DNA of 64,000 nucleotides from contig JAWHQI010000040.1 in NCBI GenBank assembly GCA_033032865.1, positions 6,369,001 to 6,433,000 on the forward strand. The letters are read 5' to 3'. The translations under genes and the position numbers were made by a program. Each line of letters opens with the position of its first letter. Positions within the stretch are counted from its first letter, which is position 1. Shown piece by piece: positions 1 to 10,033 of the stretch. The notes under the pieces are model-generated. The model worked only from the letters and a program-made list of their open reading frames with translations. It had not been told where the DNA came from and searched no databases. This DNA is from Dactylorhiza incarnata. Taxonomy: Eukaryota > Streptophyta > Magnoliopsida > Asparagales > Orchidaceae.

Positions 1-2
1 AT

Positions 3-2708
3 AATGTAGATAATAATAAAAGACTAAGAACAAATGACTCAAATCCTACATATCTCTGGCATTGTCGTTTGGGCCATATAAACGAGAAGCGCATATCCAA
101 GCTCCATAAAGATGGACTATTGGACTCATTTGATTATGAATCATTTGAGCGATGCGAGTCTTATTTATTAGGCAAGATGACTAAAGCCCCTTTCACTGGT
201 TATACTGAGAGGGCTGAGGATCTTTTAGGTATAGTACATAGTGATGTATGCGGACCCATGAGTTCTATGGCTAGGGGTGGGTATTTCTACTTCGTTACAT
301 TTACTGATGATTTCAGTAGATACGAATACGTGTATCTTATGAAGTGCAAATCCGAAACTTTTGAAAACTTCAAAGAGTTTAAGAATGAAGTGGAGAACCA
401 ATTGGGTAAAAAGGTTAAAGCACTCCGATCTGATCGAGGTGGCGAATACCTGAGTCATGAGTTCCGTGATCATCTGAAAGAGTGTGGTATTGTATCACAG
501 CTCACTCCACCTAGGACACCGCAGCATAATGGTGTGTCTGAGAGGAGAAATCGTACTCTGTTAGACATGGTACGGTTGATGATGAGTCATGCAGACTTGC
601 CTGTTTCCTTTTGGGGTTTTGCTTTAGAGACTGCTGCAATGACACTGAATCGCGCTCCGACGAAAACGGTTCTAAAGACACCATATGAGATATGGACTGG
701 GAAGCGTCCTAGTATGTCATTCATTAAAATTTGGGGCTGTGAGGCATACGTACGACGTCAAATGCCTGACAAGATGGAACCCAAATCAAATAAGTGTTAT
801 CTGGTGGGATATCCTAAGGAAACGAAAGGATATTACTTTTACTTACCGTCTGAGGGCAAAGTGTTTGTCGCAAGGACGGGTGTCTTCTTGGAGAAAGAGT
901 TCTTATCAAGAAAGACGCAAAAGGTAGAACTTGAAGAAGTTCAAGAACCACAAGTAGTGAATGAACCTGAGTTGGATTCTGAGCCAGGACTACAAGATGT
1001 TGTAGCTAGAGAACCTGCTCACGAAACACAAGTCCTACGTAGATCTGGTAGACCAAGATTTGAGCCTGAGAGATATGGATTTCTCGTGTCTCAAATAGGT
1101 AATGTGTTGCTTATGGATCATGATGATGAACCAGCGACCTACCATGAGGCTATGAATGGACCGGACTCCGACAAATGGCTTGAGGCTATGAAATCCGAAA
1201 TGGACTCCATGTATACAAACCAAGTTTGGAACTTGGTGGAACCACCTGAAGGGGTACGACCCATAGGGTGCAAATGGGTCTTCAAGAAGAAGACCGACAT
1301 GGATGGGAATGTACAGACATTCAAAGGGCGACTGGTGGCTAAGGGTTTCAAGCAAATTCATGGTGTTGACTATGATGAGACTTTTTCCCCTGTTGCCATG
1401 GTAAAGTCCATTAGGATATTGCTTGCTATTGCTGATTATTATGACTATGAGATCTGGCAGATGGATGTCAAAATGGCTTTCCTAAATGGAAACCTCCTTG
1501 AGGAAGTGTACATGACACAACCCGAGGGTTTTGTATCCCCAAATGAAGCCACTAAAATATGCAAGCTGAATAGGTCCATCTATGGATTGAAACAAGCCTC
1601 TAGAAGTTGGAATCTTCATTTTGATGAGAAGATCAAAGAGTTTGGTTTTGTCAAGAATGAAGATGAACCGTGTGTTTATAAGCGAATCAGTGGGAGCATT
1701 GTTGTCTTCCTGATATTGTATGTAGATGACATACTGCTGATCGGGAATGACATACATACCCTGAAAGTTGTTAAGAACAACCTAGGGAACTGGCTTTCTA
1801 TGAAGGACTTGGGTGAAGCGACTTACATACTCGACATTAAGATCTATAGAGATAGGTCGAAGAAGTTGCTGGGTTTGACCCAAAGTACGTACATTGAGAA
1901 GGTGTTGAAGCGGTTCAACATGCTTGAGTCCAAGAAAGGATTTTTGCCCATGTCTCATGGTGTGAATCTCTCTAAGGACCAGTGTACAAAATCTTGTGAA
2001 GATAAGGACCGCATGAAATTGATTCCATATGCTTCGGCAATTGGGTCAATCATGTATGTAATTTTATGTACTCGACCCGATGTCTCTTTTGCTTTGAGCA
2101 TGACTAGCAGGTATCAGTCTGATCCCGGTGAATGTCACTGGATAGCCGTAAAGAATATCCTAAAGTACTTGAGAAGGACTAAGGATGTATTCTTGGTGTA
2201 TGGTGGAGAGGAAGAGCTCGTTGTAAGTGGTTACACGGATGCCAGCTTCCAAACTGATAGGGATGATTCCAAGTCCCAGTCAGGGTTTGTGTTTTGCCTG
2301 AATGGAGGATCTGTGAGCTGTAAGAGTTCCAAGCAAGAGATAGTTGCTGATTCTACAACTGAGGCCGAGTATATCGCTGCGGCTAATGCAGCGAAGGAGG
2401 CTGTATGGATTAGGAAATTCATCGGCGAGCTAGATGTAGTTCCTAGCATTGTTGGTCCCGTAGTTCTCTACTGTGATAACAATGGTGCAATTGCACAATC
2501 TAAGGAACCTAGATCCCATCAGGGCTCCAAGCACATACTTCGGCGGTTCCATCTTATTCGTGAGATATTCGAACGAGGAGATGTGAACATTTGCAGAGTG
2601 CCGACTGAGGAGAATATTGCAGATCCACTAACAAAGCCTCTCGCGCAGAGAAAGCATGATGGTCATACTAGATCAATGGGTATACGATACCTGAGTGATC
2701 AACTCTAG
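3..2708 (+). CDS. pol: Ty1/copia pol polyprotein of element A (GAG-pre-integrase, integrase, RT, RNase H), 5'-partial
   Basis: The frame is open from base 3, so the coding region enters from outside and no start codon is seen. Domains in order: GAG-pre-integrase (LGHINEKR at about 69-92, remains of the HHCC zinc finger near 58-160); integrase core with HSDVCGP near 238, SDRGGEY near 428 and the E of NGVSERRNR near 530-555; RT with YVDD at 1719-1730; RNase H with YTDASF near 2233, TEAEYIAA near 2360 and YCDNNGAIA near 2470. It ends at TAG 2706-2708. There is no stop or frameshift over about 900 codons. Two residues differ from C: the last zinc-finger Cys is Tyr (CESYLLG against CESCLLG), and the RNase H-region VSWKSS is VSCKSS. 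The frame looks intact, but zinc binding by integrase is probably lost. Integrase inserts cDNA; RT/RNase H copies element RNA in cytoplasmic particles. Confidence 0.93.
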   Translation, partial: NVDNNKRLRTNDSNPTYLWHCRLGHINEKRISKLHKDGLLDSFDYESFERCESYLLGKMTKAPFTGYTERAEDLLGIVHSDVCGPMSSMARGGYFYFVTFTDDFSRYEYVYLMKCKSETFENFKEFKNEVENQLGKKVKALRSDRGGEYLSHEFRDHLKECGIVSQLTPPRTPQHNGVSERRNRTLLDMVRLMMSHADLPVSFWGFALETAAMTLNRAPTKTVLKTPYEIWTGKRPSMSFIKIWGCEAYVRRQMPDKMEPKSNKCYLVGYPKETKGYYFYLPSEGKVFVARTGVFLEKEFLSRKTQKVELEEVQEPQVVNEPELDSEPGLQDVVAREPAHETQVLRRSGRPRFEPERYGFLVSQIGNVLLMDHDDEPATYHEAMNGPDSDKWLEAMKSEMDSMYTNQVWNLVEPPEGVRPIGCKWVFKKKTDMDGNVQTFKGRLVAKGFKQIHGVDYDETFSPVAMVKSIRILLAIADYYDYEIWQMDVKMAFLNGNLLEEVYMTQPEGFVSPNEATKICKLNRSIYGLKQASRSWNLHFDEKIKEFGFVKNEDEPCVYKRISGSIVVFLILYVDDILLIGNDIHTLKVVKNNLGNWLSMKDLGEATYILDIKIYRDRSKKLLGLTQSTYIEKVLKRFNMLESKKGFLPMSHGVNLSKDQCTKSCEDKDRMKLIPYASAIGSIMYVILCTRPDVSFALSMTSRYQSDPGECHWIAVKNILKYLRRTKDVFLVYGGEEELVVSGYTDASFQTDRDDSKSQSGFVFCLNGGSVSCKSSKQEIVADSTTEAEYIAAANAAKEAVWIRKFIGELDVVPSIVGPVVLYCDNNGAIAQSKEPRSHQGSKHILRRFHLIREIFERGDVNICRVPTEENIADPLTKPLAQRKHDGHTRSMGIRYLSDQL

Positions 2709-3673
2709 TGGGAGTCTTGTGGGTTGCATGTAAAATATATATTTTGTTGGCTGTTTATTATTTATTCATATGATGAATTGTGTACCAATTATTTCTTTTT
2801 ACAATTAATGGCAAGTTCTTTTATTATGATATACTGTTTCTATATGATAGAATAAAATTCGTGATAAATACCCTTAGAATGTTCGCTTCCATAGGACATC
2901 AAGTACGTGACTTGAATGTGAGAGCCTATGATTACGAAGCTTCATTCTTAAAAGGTCCCTGGTCGAGGTATCATCGTAGAAGCTAAGGGTGATGATGATA
3001 CATTAAGACTAGCATGGTTGTTGACTCTTGACCGGTTCTCACAGGTCATGATATTGTGATATCAAGTCATCACGTGGGTACTTGTTAGTGAACAAGTTGT
3101 ACTGGACAGACCCAACCTGAGACTACTTTGTGGATTGTTACTTAAATGTGTCACAAGTAGGTCTCATTTGACTATGGTGTTGTGGTCCTTTGACCTGAAG
3201 TCACAACATTCATCGAGTGAGGAAGGGCGTGCTTTGATGTCATCTAAAGTCTTCCTTGAAGAAGGTTGATGATAAGGGTGGTCGTTGGGTACGTTACGAA
3301 TCATTTGGGTGTTTGGGTGTGAGCAGATATGGGATTTGTCCTCCTATATAACAGGAGTTGCATCCATGGGCCCCTTGATGGAATTGGACTAAGAAATGCA
3401 AGGCCATGCTTGGTTGAGTCAATATGTGATATTGAGCTCACCATTCTCTGAAAGCCCGTTCTAGATCAAGAAACTTGGATTGAGCTATTATGAGGGTGAC
3501 ACGGTCCATGCCTCTAGTTCTTTCCGGATGTAAGGGACAAAGGGACAAAGACAATGCTGGAACATTGGTCATAAAGGCTTATGAGTTATGAACTCTTATT
3601 GCTTGGGGAGCAATGATGCATTGCTAGATGCCGCTCATTATTTGTGAGTTTTTTGTTTGATACTTTCAAGATC
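2709..3673 (+). other. Pol-to-LTR spacer of element A
   Basis: About 965 bp between the pol stop and the polypurine tract. It carries no protein domain I recognise. The stretch aligns along its length with the corresponding spacers of C (12743-13708, minus) and B (22951-23897). A 68-codon open frame at 2780-2986 is present almost unchanged in C but broken in B, so it is more likely chance retention between close copies than a gene. Confidence 0.7.
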
Positions 3674-3684
3674 AAGTGGGAGAC
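3674..3684 (+). promoter_or_regulatory. Polypurine tract of element A
   Basis: AAGTGGGAGAC lies directly before the LTR start TGTTGG. It is identical in position and sequence to those of B and C (C on the other strand). It primes plus-strand DNA synthesis in this element class. Confidence 0.88.
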
Positions 3685-4467
3685 TGTTGGAGTTACCATT
3701 GTAATCTAGAAGTGGTCAAACATGTAGTCTCACTGCCACCGCGATATGAGCCTGCAGGATCGCACATAAGAGTATGTGGAGAAGTTGGAAGATTGACTGT
3801 GTTGGTAAAGGTTACCAATCACCATACAGAATCGGGGAGGTAAAGCAAATGTTGCTGTCGGAATTCGTCGGAATTCGTCGGATTATTCCGTGGAAACTCG
3901 ACGAATGCTGATTCGTGAAATCCCGACGAATTGTTACAGAAACCCCAATTTTCTGTATGGACTGCGGATAGCGATTCTTTTAGGTTTGTTTATGCTTCGG
4001 GTATAAATAGGACTTGTTTTAAGGGTTCAGAAAGGGGGGTTTACGCCAACAGGAAGTTCGCCCGACGGAAGTGTTCCGCCTCACGAACCCTAGACGACGG
4101 AAGAAATTCTGCTTCGCTCGCCTACGCAGATCGCATCGTCGGCGATCGTCGCCGTGATTGTTCTTTTTGGAGCGAACCTAGCAGTTCGTGGAAGTGCAAG
4201 GTGCAGTCGTATTTCTCCCGGCTCGTGTGGACTGCTGCAGAGACGTAGGCATTATTCTACGTAAGGACTCTCGCATAGCCGACGACAGGACTCTTCTTCT
4301 TGGAGCATCTAGGTTGGATTCGATCCAACTCCACTAAGGTAATTTATGCCTAGTAATTTTTGATTACTTCTTGATTCATGTTCATGGCCCGATCCAAAAC
4401 TCTTTTGGGTTGTTCTCCTTATTTCTGTTGCGCCTACATATGATGTATGGTTGTAGAAAACCCAACA
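3685..4467 (+). repeat. 3' LTR of element A
   Basis: 783 bp from TGTTGGAG to CCCAACA, with terminal inverted hexamers TGTTGG/CCAACA. The U3 has a short array of GAATTCGTCG/CGACGAAT motifs at about 3855-3935. A TATA box lies at 4002-4009 (GGTATAAATAGGAC context). The first 120 bp and the 3' end match the LTRs of C closely and those of B more loosely; the central array is much shorter than in C. Confidence 0.92.
4002..4009 (+). promoter_or_regulatory. TATA box in A LTR
   Basis: TATAAATA in the context GGTATAAATAGGAC, downstream of the CGACGAAT array. The same box sits at the homologous place in both C LTRs. Confidence 0.75.
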
Positions 4468-5525
4468 TAAACTTCACTCAACAAATTAAAAAGGGTCACT
4501 CGACGAATTGGCATGTTCACTCGACGAATTGACATGGTCACTCGACGAATTAACATGGAACTACTTGGCACACTAGACGAAATCACTCGACGAATTTAGA
4601 AAAACTTCTCGACGAACCTTACGTGACTACTCAACGAATCTCACGCAACTACACGACGATTTAACTCCAGCCAAACCGAAACCGTATGAGCTTTCCGGAT
4701 CTGTGCTCTGGCGAAGATTTCGTGAACCGGAACTCCCGCGGCGGCAAACGGAAGGCTCCGGATCAAAAACCCTCCGCTCCGCTCTCACTTCCGTGCCTGG
4801 ATCGATTCTTTTTAGTGAGGAAGATGGGTTATATATATATATATAATAATAATAATAATAACAATAAGAAAAATTAGAATTGTAAAATAAGGGTGGCGGT
4901 TCGTCGAGTGTACAAGAGATCTCTCAACGAATTGGTTTTTTAATAAAAATAATAATAGTAATAATAGGATTTATAATGAGGAGGGGGAAGGCTGATTCGA
5001 CGAATACCAAAGGGAGTTCACGAGAGGTCTCGTTTTATTTTTTTTGTATAATATTAATATTAGTAATGATTATAATAATAGTAATTATAATAATATAGAT
5101 ATTTTATTATTACGAAGGGTTAAACGCACACCGATTCCAATAAAATTTGCATTGAAAACGAAAGACGACGCTACGAATCCAACAGAGAAGTCGAAATTAA
5201 AATCCGAAAGGACGTTCTCGAGATATAAATTTTCGAAGTTTACGGCAAACGATAATTCTACAAATCTTTGAAAATTCGTCGAGACTCAAATATTGCTCGG
5301 ATTGCAACGAAACTCGACGGGCATTCTTAAAATTACTTAATTTATTTTTTCTAACATAAAATTTTCCAATTCTGGTATGCTTCAAAATTTGGTTGACTTG
5401 ACCGAACGGACGCGAAAACACGCAATCGACAACACACCATTAACTCTGCATTAACGTAACGCCCTTGCGTCATTATGACGTCATAGAAAGGTTAAAACAA
5501 TTCCTGAAAATTCAGGGGCGTTACA
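4468..5525 (-). repeat. 3' LTR of D, 5'-proximal 1.06 kb (rest lies left of A, outside the window)
   Basis: Matches 26024-27399 except for a missing block of about 285 bp at about 4687 (counterpart about 26257-26541). It contains several CTCGACGAAT-type motifs at 4495-4660, an AT/ATA microsatellite at 4829-4862 that holds the minus-strand TATA region, and further TTCGTCGAG and TTCGACGAA motifs near 4900 and 4993. The right end GGGGCGTTACA gives the minus-strand LTR start TGTAACGCCCC. Confidence 0.86.
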
Positions 5526-5545
5526 GTCACCCCAATAAAAAGAAA
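5526..5545 (-). promoter_or_regulatory. Polypurine-tract region of D
   Basis: Read on the minus strand, ATTGGGGTGAC directly precedes the LTR start TGTAACGCCCC. The sequence upstream includes GGGACGAAA and TTCTTTTT, the same arrangement as in element I (57090-57120). Confidence 0.65.
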
Positions 5546-6177
5546 GTTTCGTCCCTAAACGTAGAACGCAAACGAATCAAAAAGGGCAAAAGGAGAGATA
5601 AGCTAACACTCGCTGGATAGAAACGCTAACCCAAGATGACTAGGAGAACAAATGCGGATAATATTTCTTCCCAGCACTCAAAATAGATCACTCAATCTCT
5701 GATCAAAATTCACGATAAAGTCTCATAAATCCAACACCTCCCAATTAACATAAGCGAGGGAATCACCTAAAAAGAAATGGACATCCCTGAATGCCCTGAC
5801 TCAAAATCACCGAATCTCTAGGGGAAACTTAACACTAAGGGGATCCGCTAATCAATCTACAACCAAACGATGACTGTCTACGAAACTCTCTAGCCAAAAA
5901 AAGATCGAGTAGAACTCGAATCGAAAAGAATGCATGCTCATTAACCTCTACCTTAAACTCACCTGTAAAAATACGCATATAATCGATATAACGAAAATCT
6001 AAATCCGCAACCGCAAGCCAAAAGAATTAGGTCAAAACCTAACCTGAAATAGCCTGAGTAGAAAATTGAGATTCTTCCTTGGTCAGCACATCTAGCCCTT
6101 CCTCTTCCTTGCCCAATTACTGCAGCTGAGGCAGTACAGTCTATAAGTTATCCGCCTGCAACGGGGGCTAGGACTGT
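5546..6177 (-). other. D internal region downstream of the mini-gag, no recognised coding domain
   Basis: About 630 bp on the minus strand between the mini-gag stop and the polypurine tract. I see no protease, RT or integrase motif in any frame, so pol has been deleted or replaced. Confidence 0.6.
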
Positions 6178-6695
6178 GGGCAATTTGCCTTCAAATGCCC
6201 TTTCTGACCGCACTGGAAACAAACTTTATCCTTTGACCAACAATGGGCAACATCATGCCCCTTCCGCTTACAAGAAGCACAAAATAGATCTCCTTTGGGG
6301 GCACTTTGAATCCCACACACTTGAAGCTTCTTCTGAGAACCCAATCTCTTAAAACATTTCTCAATAGGATGACCTGGTCGACCACAGAAGTTGCACGCTT
6401 CCTTTCTTCCTTTCTTCGAAGCAGGGTTGGATACCCGAGAGCTTCCATTATCCTCATCTTTCCTCCTTTACTTCCTCGACACCGCATCCTGACCCACAGC
6501 AGGGTTCCGCACCCTAGACTGTTGCCCAAATGTAGCCGCCAACAAAATCTGAATCTGCGCCTGCATCATGACCATTTGCCTCAACAACGCCTCGTTACCC
6601 TGACACAACTCCTCAATCACTGCCTCACTGTGCGCACCTGAGGATTCATCCTCTAACCGGAGAGTCGACCCCGACATACTACGCTCTGGAGTCAT
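6178..6695 (-). pseudogene. gag: Mini-gag of D: short N-terminal helix region plus three CCHC zinc knuckles
   Basis: Starting at ATG 6695 the minus strand reads 75 codons (MTPERSMSGSTLRLEDE...), ending with a polar helical stretch rich in Gln and Met. A TAA lies near 6468-6470, and the same frame then continues to a TAG at about 6178. The second part has three tandem zinc knuckles: CNFCGRPGHPIEKC, CASCKRKGHDVAHC and CFQCGQKGHLKANC. A capsid domain (Retrotrans_gag) is not seen; total length would be about 170 residues against several hundred for a usual plant Ty3 gag. Zinc knuckles bind element RNA for packaging, so the product could at most be an RNA-binding protein. Whether the internal stop is a lesion or read through cannot be told here. 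No other copy is in the window. Confidence 0.72.
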
Positions 6696-7405
6696 CTACT
6701 ACAATTATGAACGAACACCTCATCTACACCTAGCTTACTATACCTCAGTTAGAAAACAAAAATTTCCTAACTCGATACAGATCGGAAATGTGTAAATATT
6801 TGCTCTTGCTGTTACTTTGCTCTGGGAATTCATGAAATGATGTTGTGCTTTCAATTTAGGATGATATATCATCATCCTATTAACTCTTGTGCATATAATA
6901 TAAATGCATGAATGCTTAACATCTTTCTTTTAAATCATGTGTGTACATATGTCATCACGTAGATCTTTAACGTGGCACGTGTGTTGATGCTATGTTATGA
7001 TGTATATCTCATGATATGCATTCTAATAAAGGCATTAATGCATGTTATGAATGGCGTACACATGAAATATTACGCGTCCCATACTATATAATATCGCATG
7101 TAACGGAATAAAAAAATCTAATGGGCATCCATGTGATAATTGTTATGCATCTCATACTACATAACAGTTACATGTGGTCTCCTATGAGGATCCATATACA
7201 ACCACATATTTTGCATCCTATACTACATAATATGCCTCATATACTTCGTCATGCTTATGAGTGTAGTGTTCATGCTTCCATCAAGACATACTGGTTACAT
7301 ATCGATGTGTGTGTATGCAATGAAAAGACACTACTAGAATTTTGCTTAAGGGAAGTGGTCGTCCGACTTACTTGCCAAACCAACCAACCCTCTTGCAAAA
7401 CTTCC
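6696..7405 (-). other. Leader of D between primer site and mini-gag
   Basis: About 710 bp, AT-rich, with no domain seen. It probably contains the packaging signal of the element, by analogy with other LTR elements. Confidence 0.5.
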
Positions 7406-7416
7406 CTCTGATACCA
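7406..7416 (-). promoter_or_regulatory. Primer binding site of D (initiator tRNA-Met)
   Basis: The minus strand reads TGGTATCAGAG, complementary to the 3' end of initiator tRNA-Met, two bases from the LTR end TATGACA. This sets D's orientation as minus. Confidence 0.88.
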
Positions 7417-7418
7417 AC

Positions 7419-8812
7419 TGTCATACCCCGCACTTTCCCAATAATTAATAAATATTATCAGAGCAAGGGGAAAATGCACGTCATGATGCCACATCATGCA
7501 AGGGACAACTACAGATGCTCAGACAGCCACTCCTTAAGAATATTTATAAAAGACATAAATATGATTGAGTTAAAAATAGAATTTACCTTTTTAGCTTAAG
7601 ATCATGTCCCTCGGTCTAGTGGATCAACTAGTCCATGAGTAGAAAACTATGCATACGCAGCGGAAACATTGGTTCATTTTATCCTACATGAGTATGAAGA
7701 TCCAACATTTCAGCAATGATATGCACATCTCTAAATTTAGTATAAGTAAGGAAAGATTTTATACGAGTTCAAAGTAGGTGACATTTACAGAAAATCATTT
7801 TATGCGAGAATGCATTTTTCTGTACATAAAATAATTCATGCATCCTAACATAAAACTTCCTAGAGAGCAAGTATGTAACTTAACCAGTAAGTAACAATAG
7901 AAAAGCTAGCAAGCAATCTAACAACAGAAAACAAAAGCTATGGGCGTCAACAACTGACACGAACCCATAGAAAACAAGCTACAAGTCTATATAAATCTAA
8001 GCTGAAGTAAGAGAAACAACTACCTCACAACAGTGAGGGGAGAACAAACAACTACAACTAACCGCAGCTCCGAAAACACTGACTTTACTACCTAGATTGC
8101 TACTGCTCCGAGCCTGAGACATTCAAAATAAAAGAATGCCTCAGCAAGAAATTACAAGTGGCAGCAAGAATAAAACCAAGGTTTTTAATATACAGTTCAA
8201 CAAGGATTAACAACAAATCAGAAATAAAACATCGCAGGAATAGAGAAATTGACAGTTCAACAATGATTAGCTTATAACAACCCGAGCCAGCTCGATTGAG
8301 TGCACTCGGTAAGAGAAACGTCTGCACCAAAAGTAATGGTCATCTATATTATAATGATATATATATATTCAGGTACCTGAGACTGATCAGCTCGAGAAAG
8401 GGCATCATTTAACGTCGGGCAAAACACGTCACTGAGGTGGTGGCACACAGTCCAACATGAACCATCAGTCCAAACACAAAGCCCCGGGTGTATGATCCAC
8501 AAAAAAGGTACTGCGACGGTGGTACATTCCACTAACACTCACAACCCTACAATTCGACAGGGGTGTTGTGGCGGTGACTCCAGTCCACACAAACCAATAA
8601 CCCAAACTGAGGCGCTTTGGCGGTGAATCTTAGCTCACACAACCAACAGACTCCAACAGAGCAAACATAGCTCACACATCCAACAAGCTCCAACAGAGCA
8701 AACACAACTCATCCAACCCACAACCCAAACAAAAGAGTGTCAGGCAGGAAAATAGGATTACAGATAGATTTAATTGCAACTCATCATGAGAGGAACAATA
8801 AGCACATGATTC
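7419..8812 (-). repeat. 5' LTR of D, first part (left of element B)
   Basis: Begins TGTCATACCCCGC on plus (minus-strand LTR end). It matches D' at 44152 onward in several blocks: the start, the middle with GAGACTGATCAGCTCGAG, and the GGCGGTGACTCCA repeats. It includes two copies of a CAACAGACTCCAACAGAGC-like unit near 8640-8700. It is split at 8812 by B and resumes at 25032. Confidence 0.85.
8808..8812. repeat. Target-site duplication of B, left copy (GATTC)
   Basis: GATTC lies directly left of B's LTR start; the right copy GATTC is at 25027-25031. This defines B as one complete insertion. Confidence 0.9.
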
Positions 8813-8949
8813 TGTTGGTGTTTCCATGGTGATCTGGAAGTAGTCAAATATCTAGTCTCACTGCCAACGTGATATGAGCCTATGGGGTCACACATAAGAG
8901 TGTATGGAGAAATTGGAGGAAGATTTGTATTAACAAGTGTGGATAAAAA

Positions 8950-9480
8950 TTTGTTCGACTAATTCTGTAGCCAATTCGTTGAACGGCTAATGTAGCATAT
9001 TCGTCAAACGGCTTCTGTAGCCAATTCATCGAACGGCTAATGTAGCATGTTCGTCGAACGGCTTCTGCAGCCAATTCGTCGAACTGCTAATGTAGCATGT
9101 TCGTCGAACAGCTTCTGCAGCCAATTCGTCGAACGGCTAATGTAGCCTGTTCGTTGAACGGCTTCTACAGCCAATTCGTCGAACGGCTAATATAGCATGT
9201 TCGTCGAACGGCTTCTGCAGCCAATTCATCGAACGGCTAATGCGTTCGATGAATGGCTATTATAGCGGTTTGACGAACGACTAATGCGTTCGACGAACGG
9301 CTAATGTAGCCTGTTCGTTGAACGGCTTCTGCAGCCAATTCGTCGAACGGCTAATATAGCATGTTCGTCGAACGGCTTCTACAGCCAATTCATCGAACGG
9401 CTAATGCGTTCGACGAATGGCTATTATAGCCGGTTTGACGAACGACTAATGTGTTCGACGAACTCTTGCCGATTCGTCGA
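8950..9480. repeat. U3 tandem array with core GTTCGTCGAAC in B
   Basis: Two alternating related units, each built on TTCGTCGAACGGCT and followed by either AATGTAGC or TCTGCAGCC, give a higher-order period of about 50 bp. The core GTTCG-T-CGAAC is an odd palindrome. Towards the 3' end the orientation changes to TTCGACGAACGG. The array is contiguous with no unique spacers. The same array, shorter, lies in the 3' LTR at about 24045-24480. Confidence 0.9.
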
Positions 9481-9540
9481 ACGCAGTTTTCGACTTCAGT
9501 TACTTTGTGGGTGTGCTGATAGCGTCTCTTTCACGCTGGG

Positions 9541-9548
9541 TATAAAAG
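9541..9548 (+). promoter_or_regulatory. TATA box in B 5' LTR
   Basis: TATAAAAG just after the array, in the context GCTGGGTATAAAAGAATA. It is repeated at 24548-24555 in the 3' LTR. Confidence 0.75.
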
Positions 9549-10021
9549 AATATGATTCTCTTCCGACCCCTGAGTGCGACCTAATTTTGCGAGAGACAAA
9601 GAGAGATGGAAGTGTTCCGACTGGTCGATCCCGTCGCTGCTGCCGCCTCTCCCTGTCGTCGGACCTAGCAGTCTGAGGGAGACGTAGAGAGCATTTCTTC
9701 TCCGACCCACTTCATGTTGGACAAGAAGTTTGGGGTTCTCCTCACTCGTGTGGATTTCCCGTAGAGGCGCAGAAAATATTTCAGCGCTTGGAACTCAAGG
9801 CTTTGTTCTCTTGAACTGCCATTGGAGCATCTCGGTTAAGCTTAGACTTAACCCCCTTCAGGTATAAATTTATGTATTGCATTGTGATGCTTTTATTCAT
9901 TTCTTGAATCATGAAATCGCAAGATCCGAACTCTTTTGGGTTGTTCTAGTTATCATTTTATTCTGCTGCGCATATTAGATATGCTGTTATCATTTTGAAT
10001 GATGCGTAGAAAACCCAACAG

Positions 10022-10033
10022 TGGTATCAGAGG
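10022..10033 (+). promoter_or_regulatory. Primer binding site of B (initiator tRNA-Met)
   Basis: TGGTATCAGAGG one base after the LTR end CCAACA. Confidence 0.92.

Larger units (their letters stand above)
1..4467 (+). mobile_element. Element A: Ty1/copia LTR retrotransposon, 5' part off the left edge
   Basis: The visible part holds most of pol, a long 3' spacer, the polypurine tract and one LTR ending in CCAACA. Its 5' LTR, gag and left target duplication lie outside the window. It is the same family as C: the pol proteins are nearly the same, the 3' spacers align throughout, and both LTRs begin TGTTGGAGTT and end AACCCAACA. A's LTR is about 370 bp shorter because it has fewer internal repeats. 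The right flank resumes inside the D LTR at 4468; the same D sequence is seen uninterrupted near 26024, which shows that A inserted into D. Confidence 0.93.
8813..10020 (+). repeat. 5' LTR of B
   Basis: 1208 bp, TGTTGGTG to CCCAACA. It shares its first 120 bp and 3' end with the LTRs of A and C. U3 is filled with an array at about 8950-9480; the TATA box is at 9541-9548. It is about 90 bp longer than the 3' LTR because of array copy number. Confidence 0.94.

Noticed and set aside
225..2449. Open frames antisense to copia pol (also at 15056-15382, 16895-17134, 20410-20715)
   Set aside because: They recur only because pol recurs, match no domain, and lie over conserved pol codons on the other strand.
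2780..2986. 68-codon open frame shared by A and C as a possible accessory gene
   Set aside because: It is broken in B and matches nothing known; A and C are too close for the sharing to mean selection.
8950..9480. CRISPR-like direct repeats
   Set aside because: Units are contiguous without unique spacers, there are no cas genes, and the context is a plant LTR.
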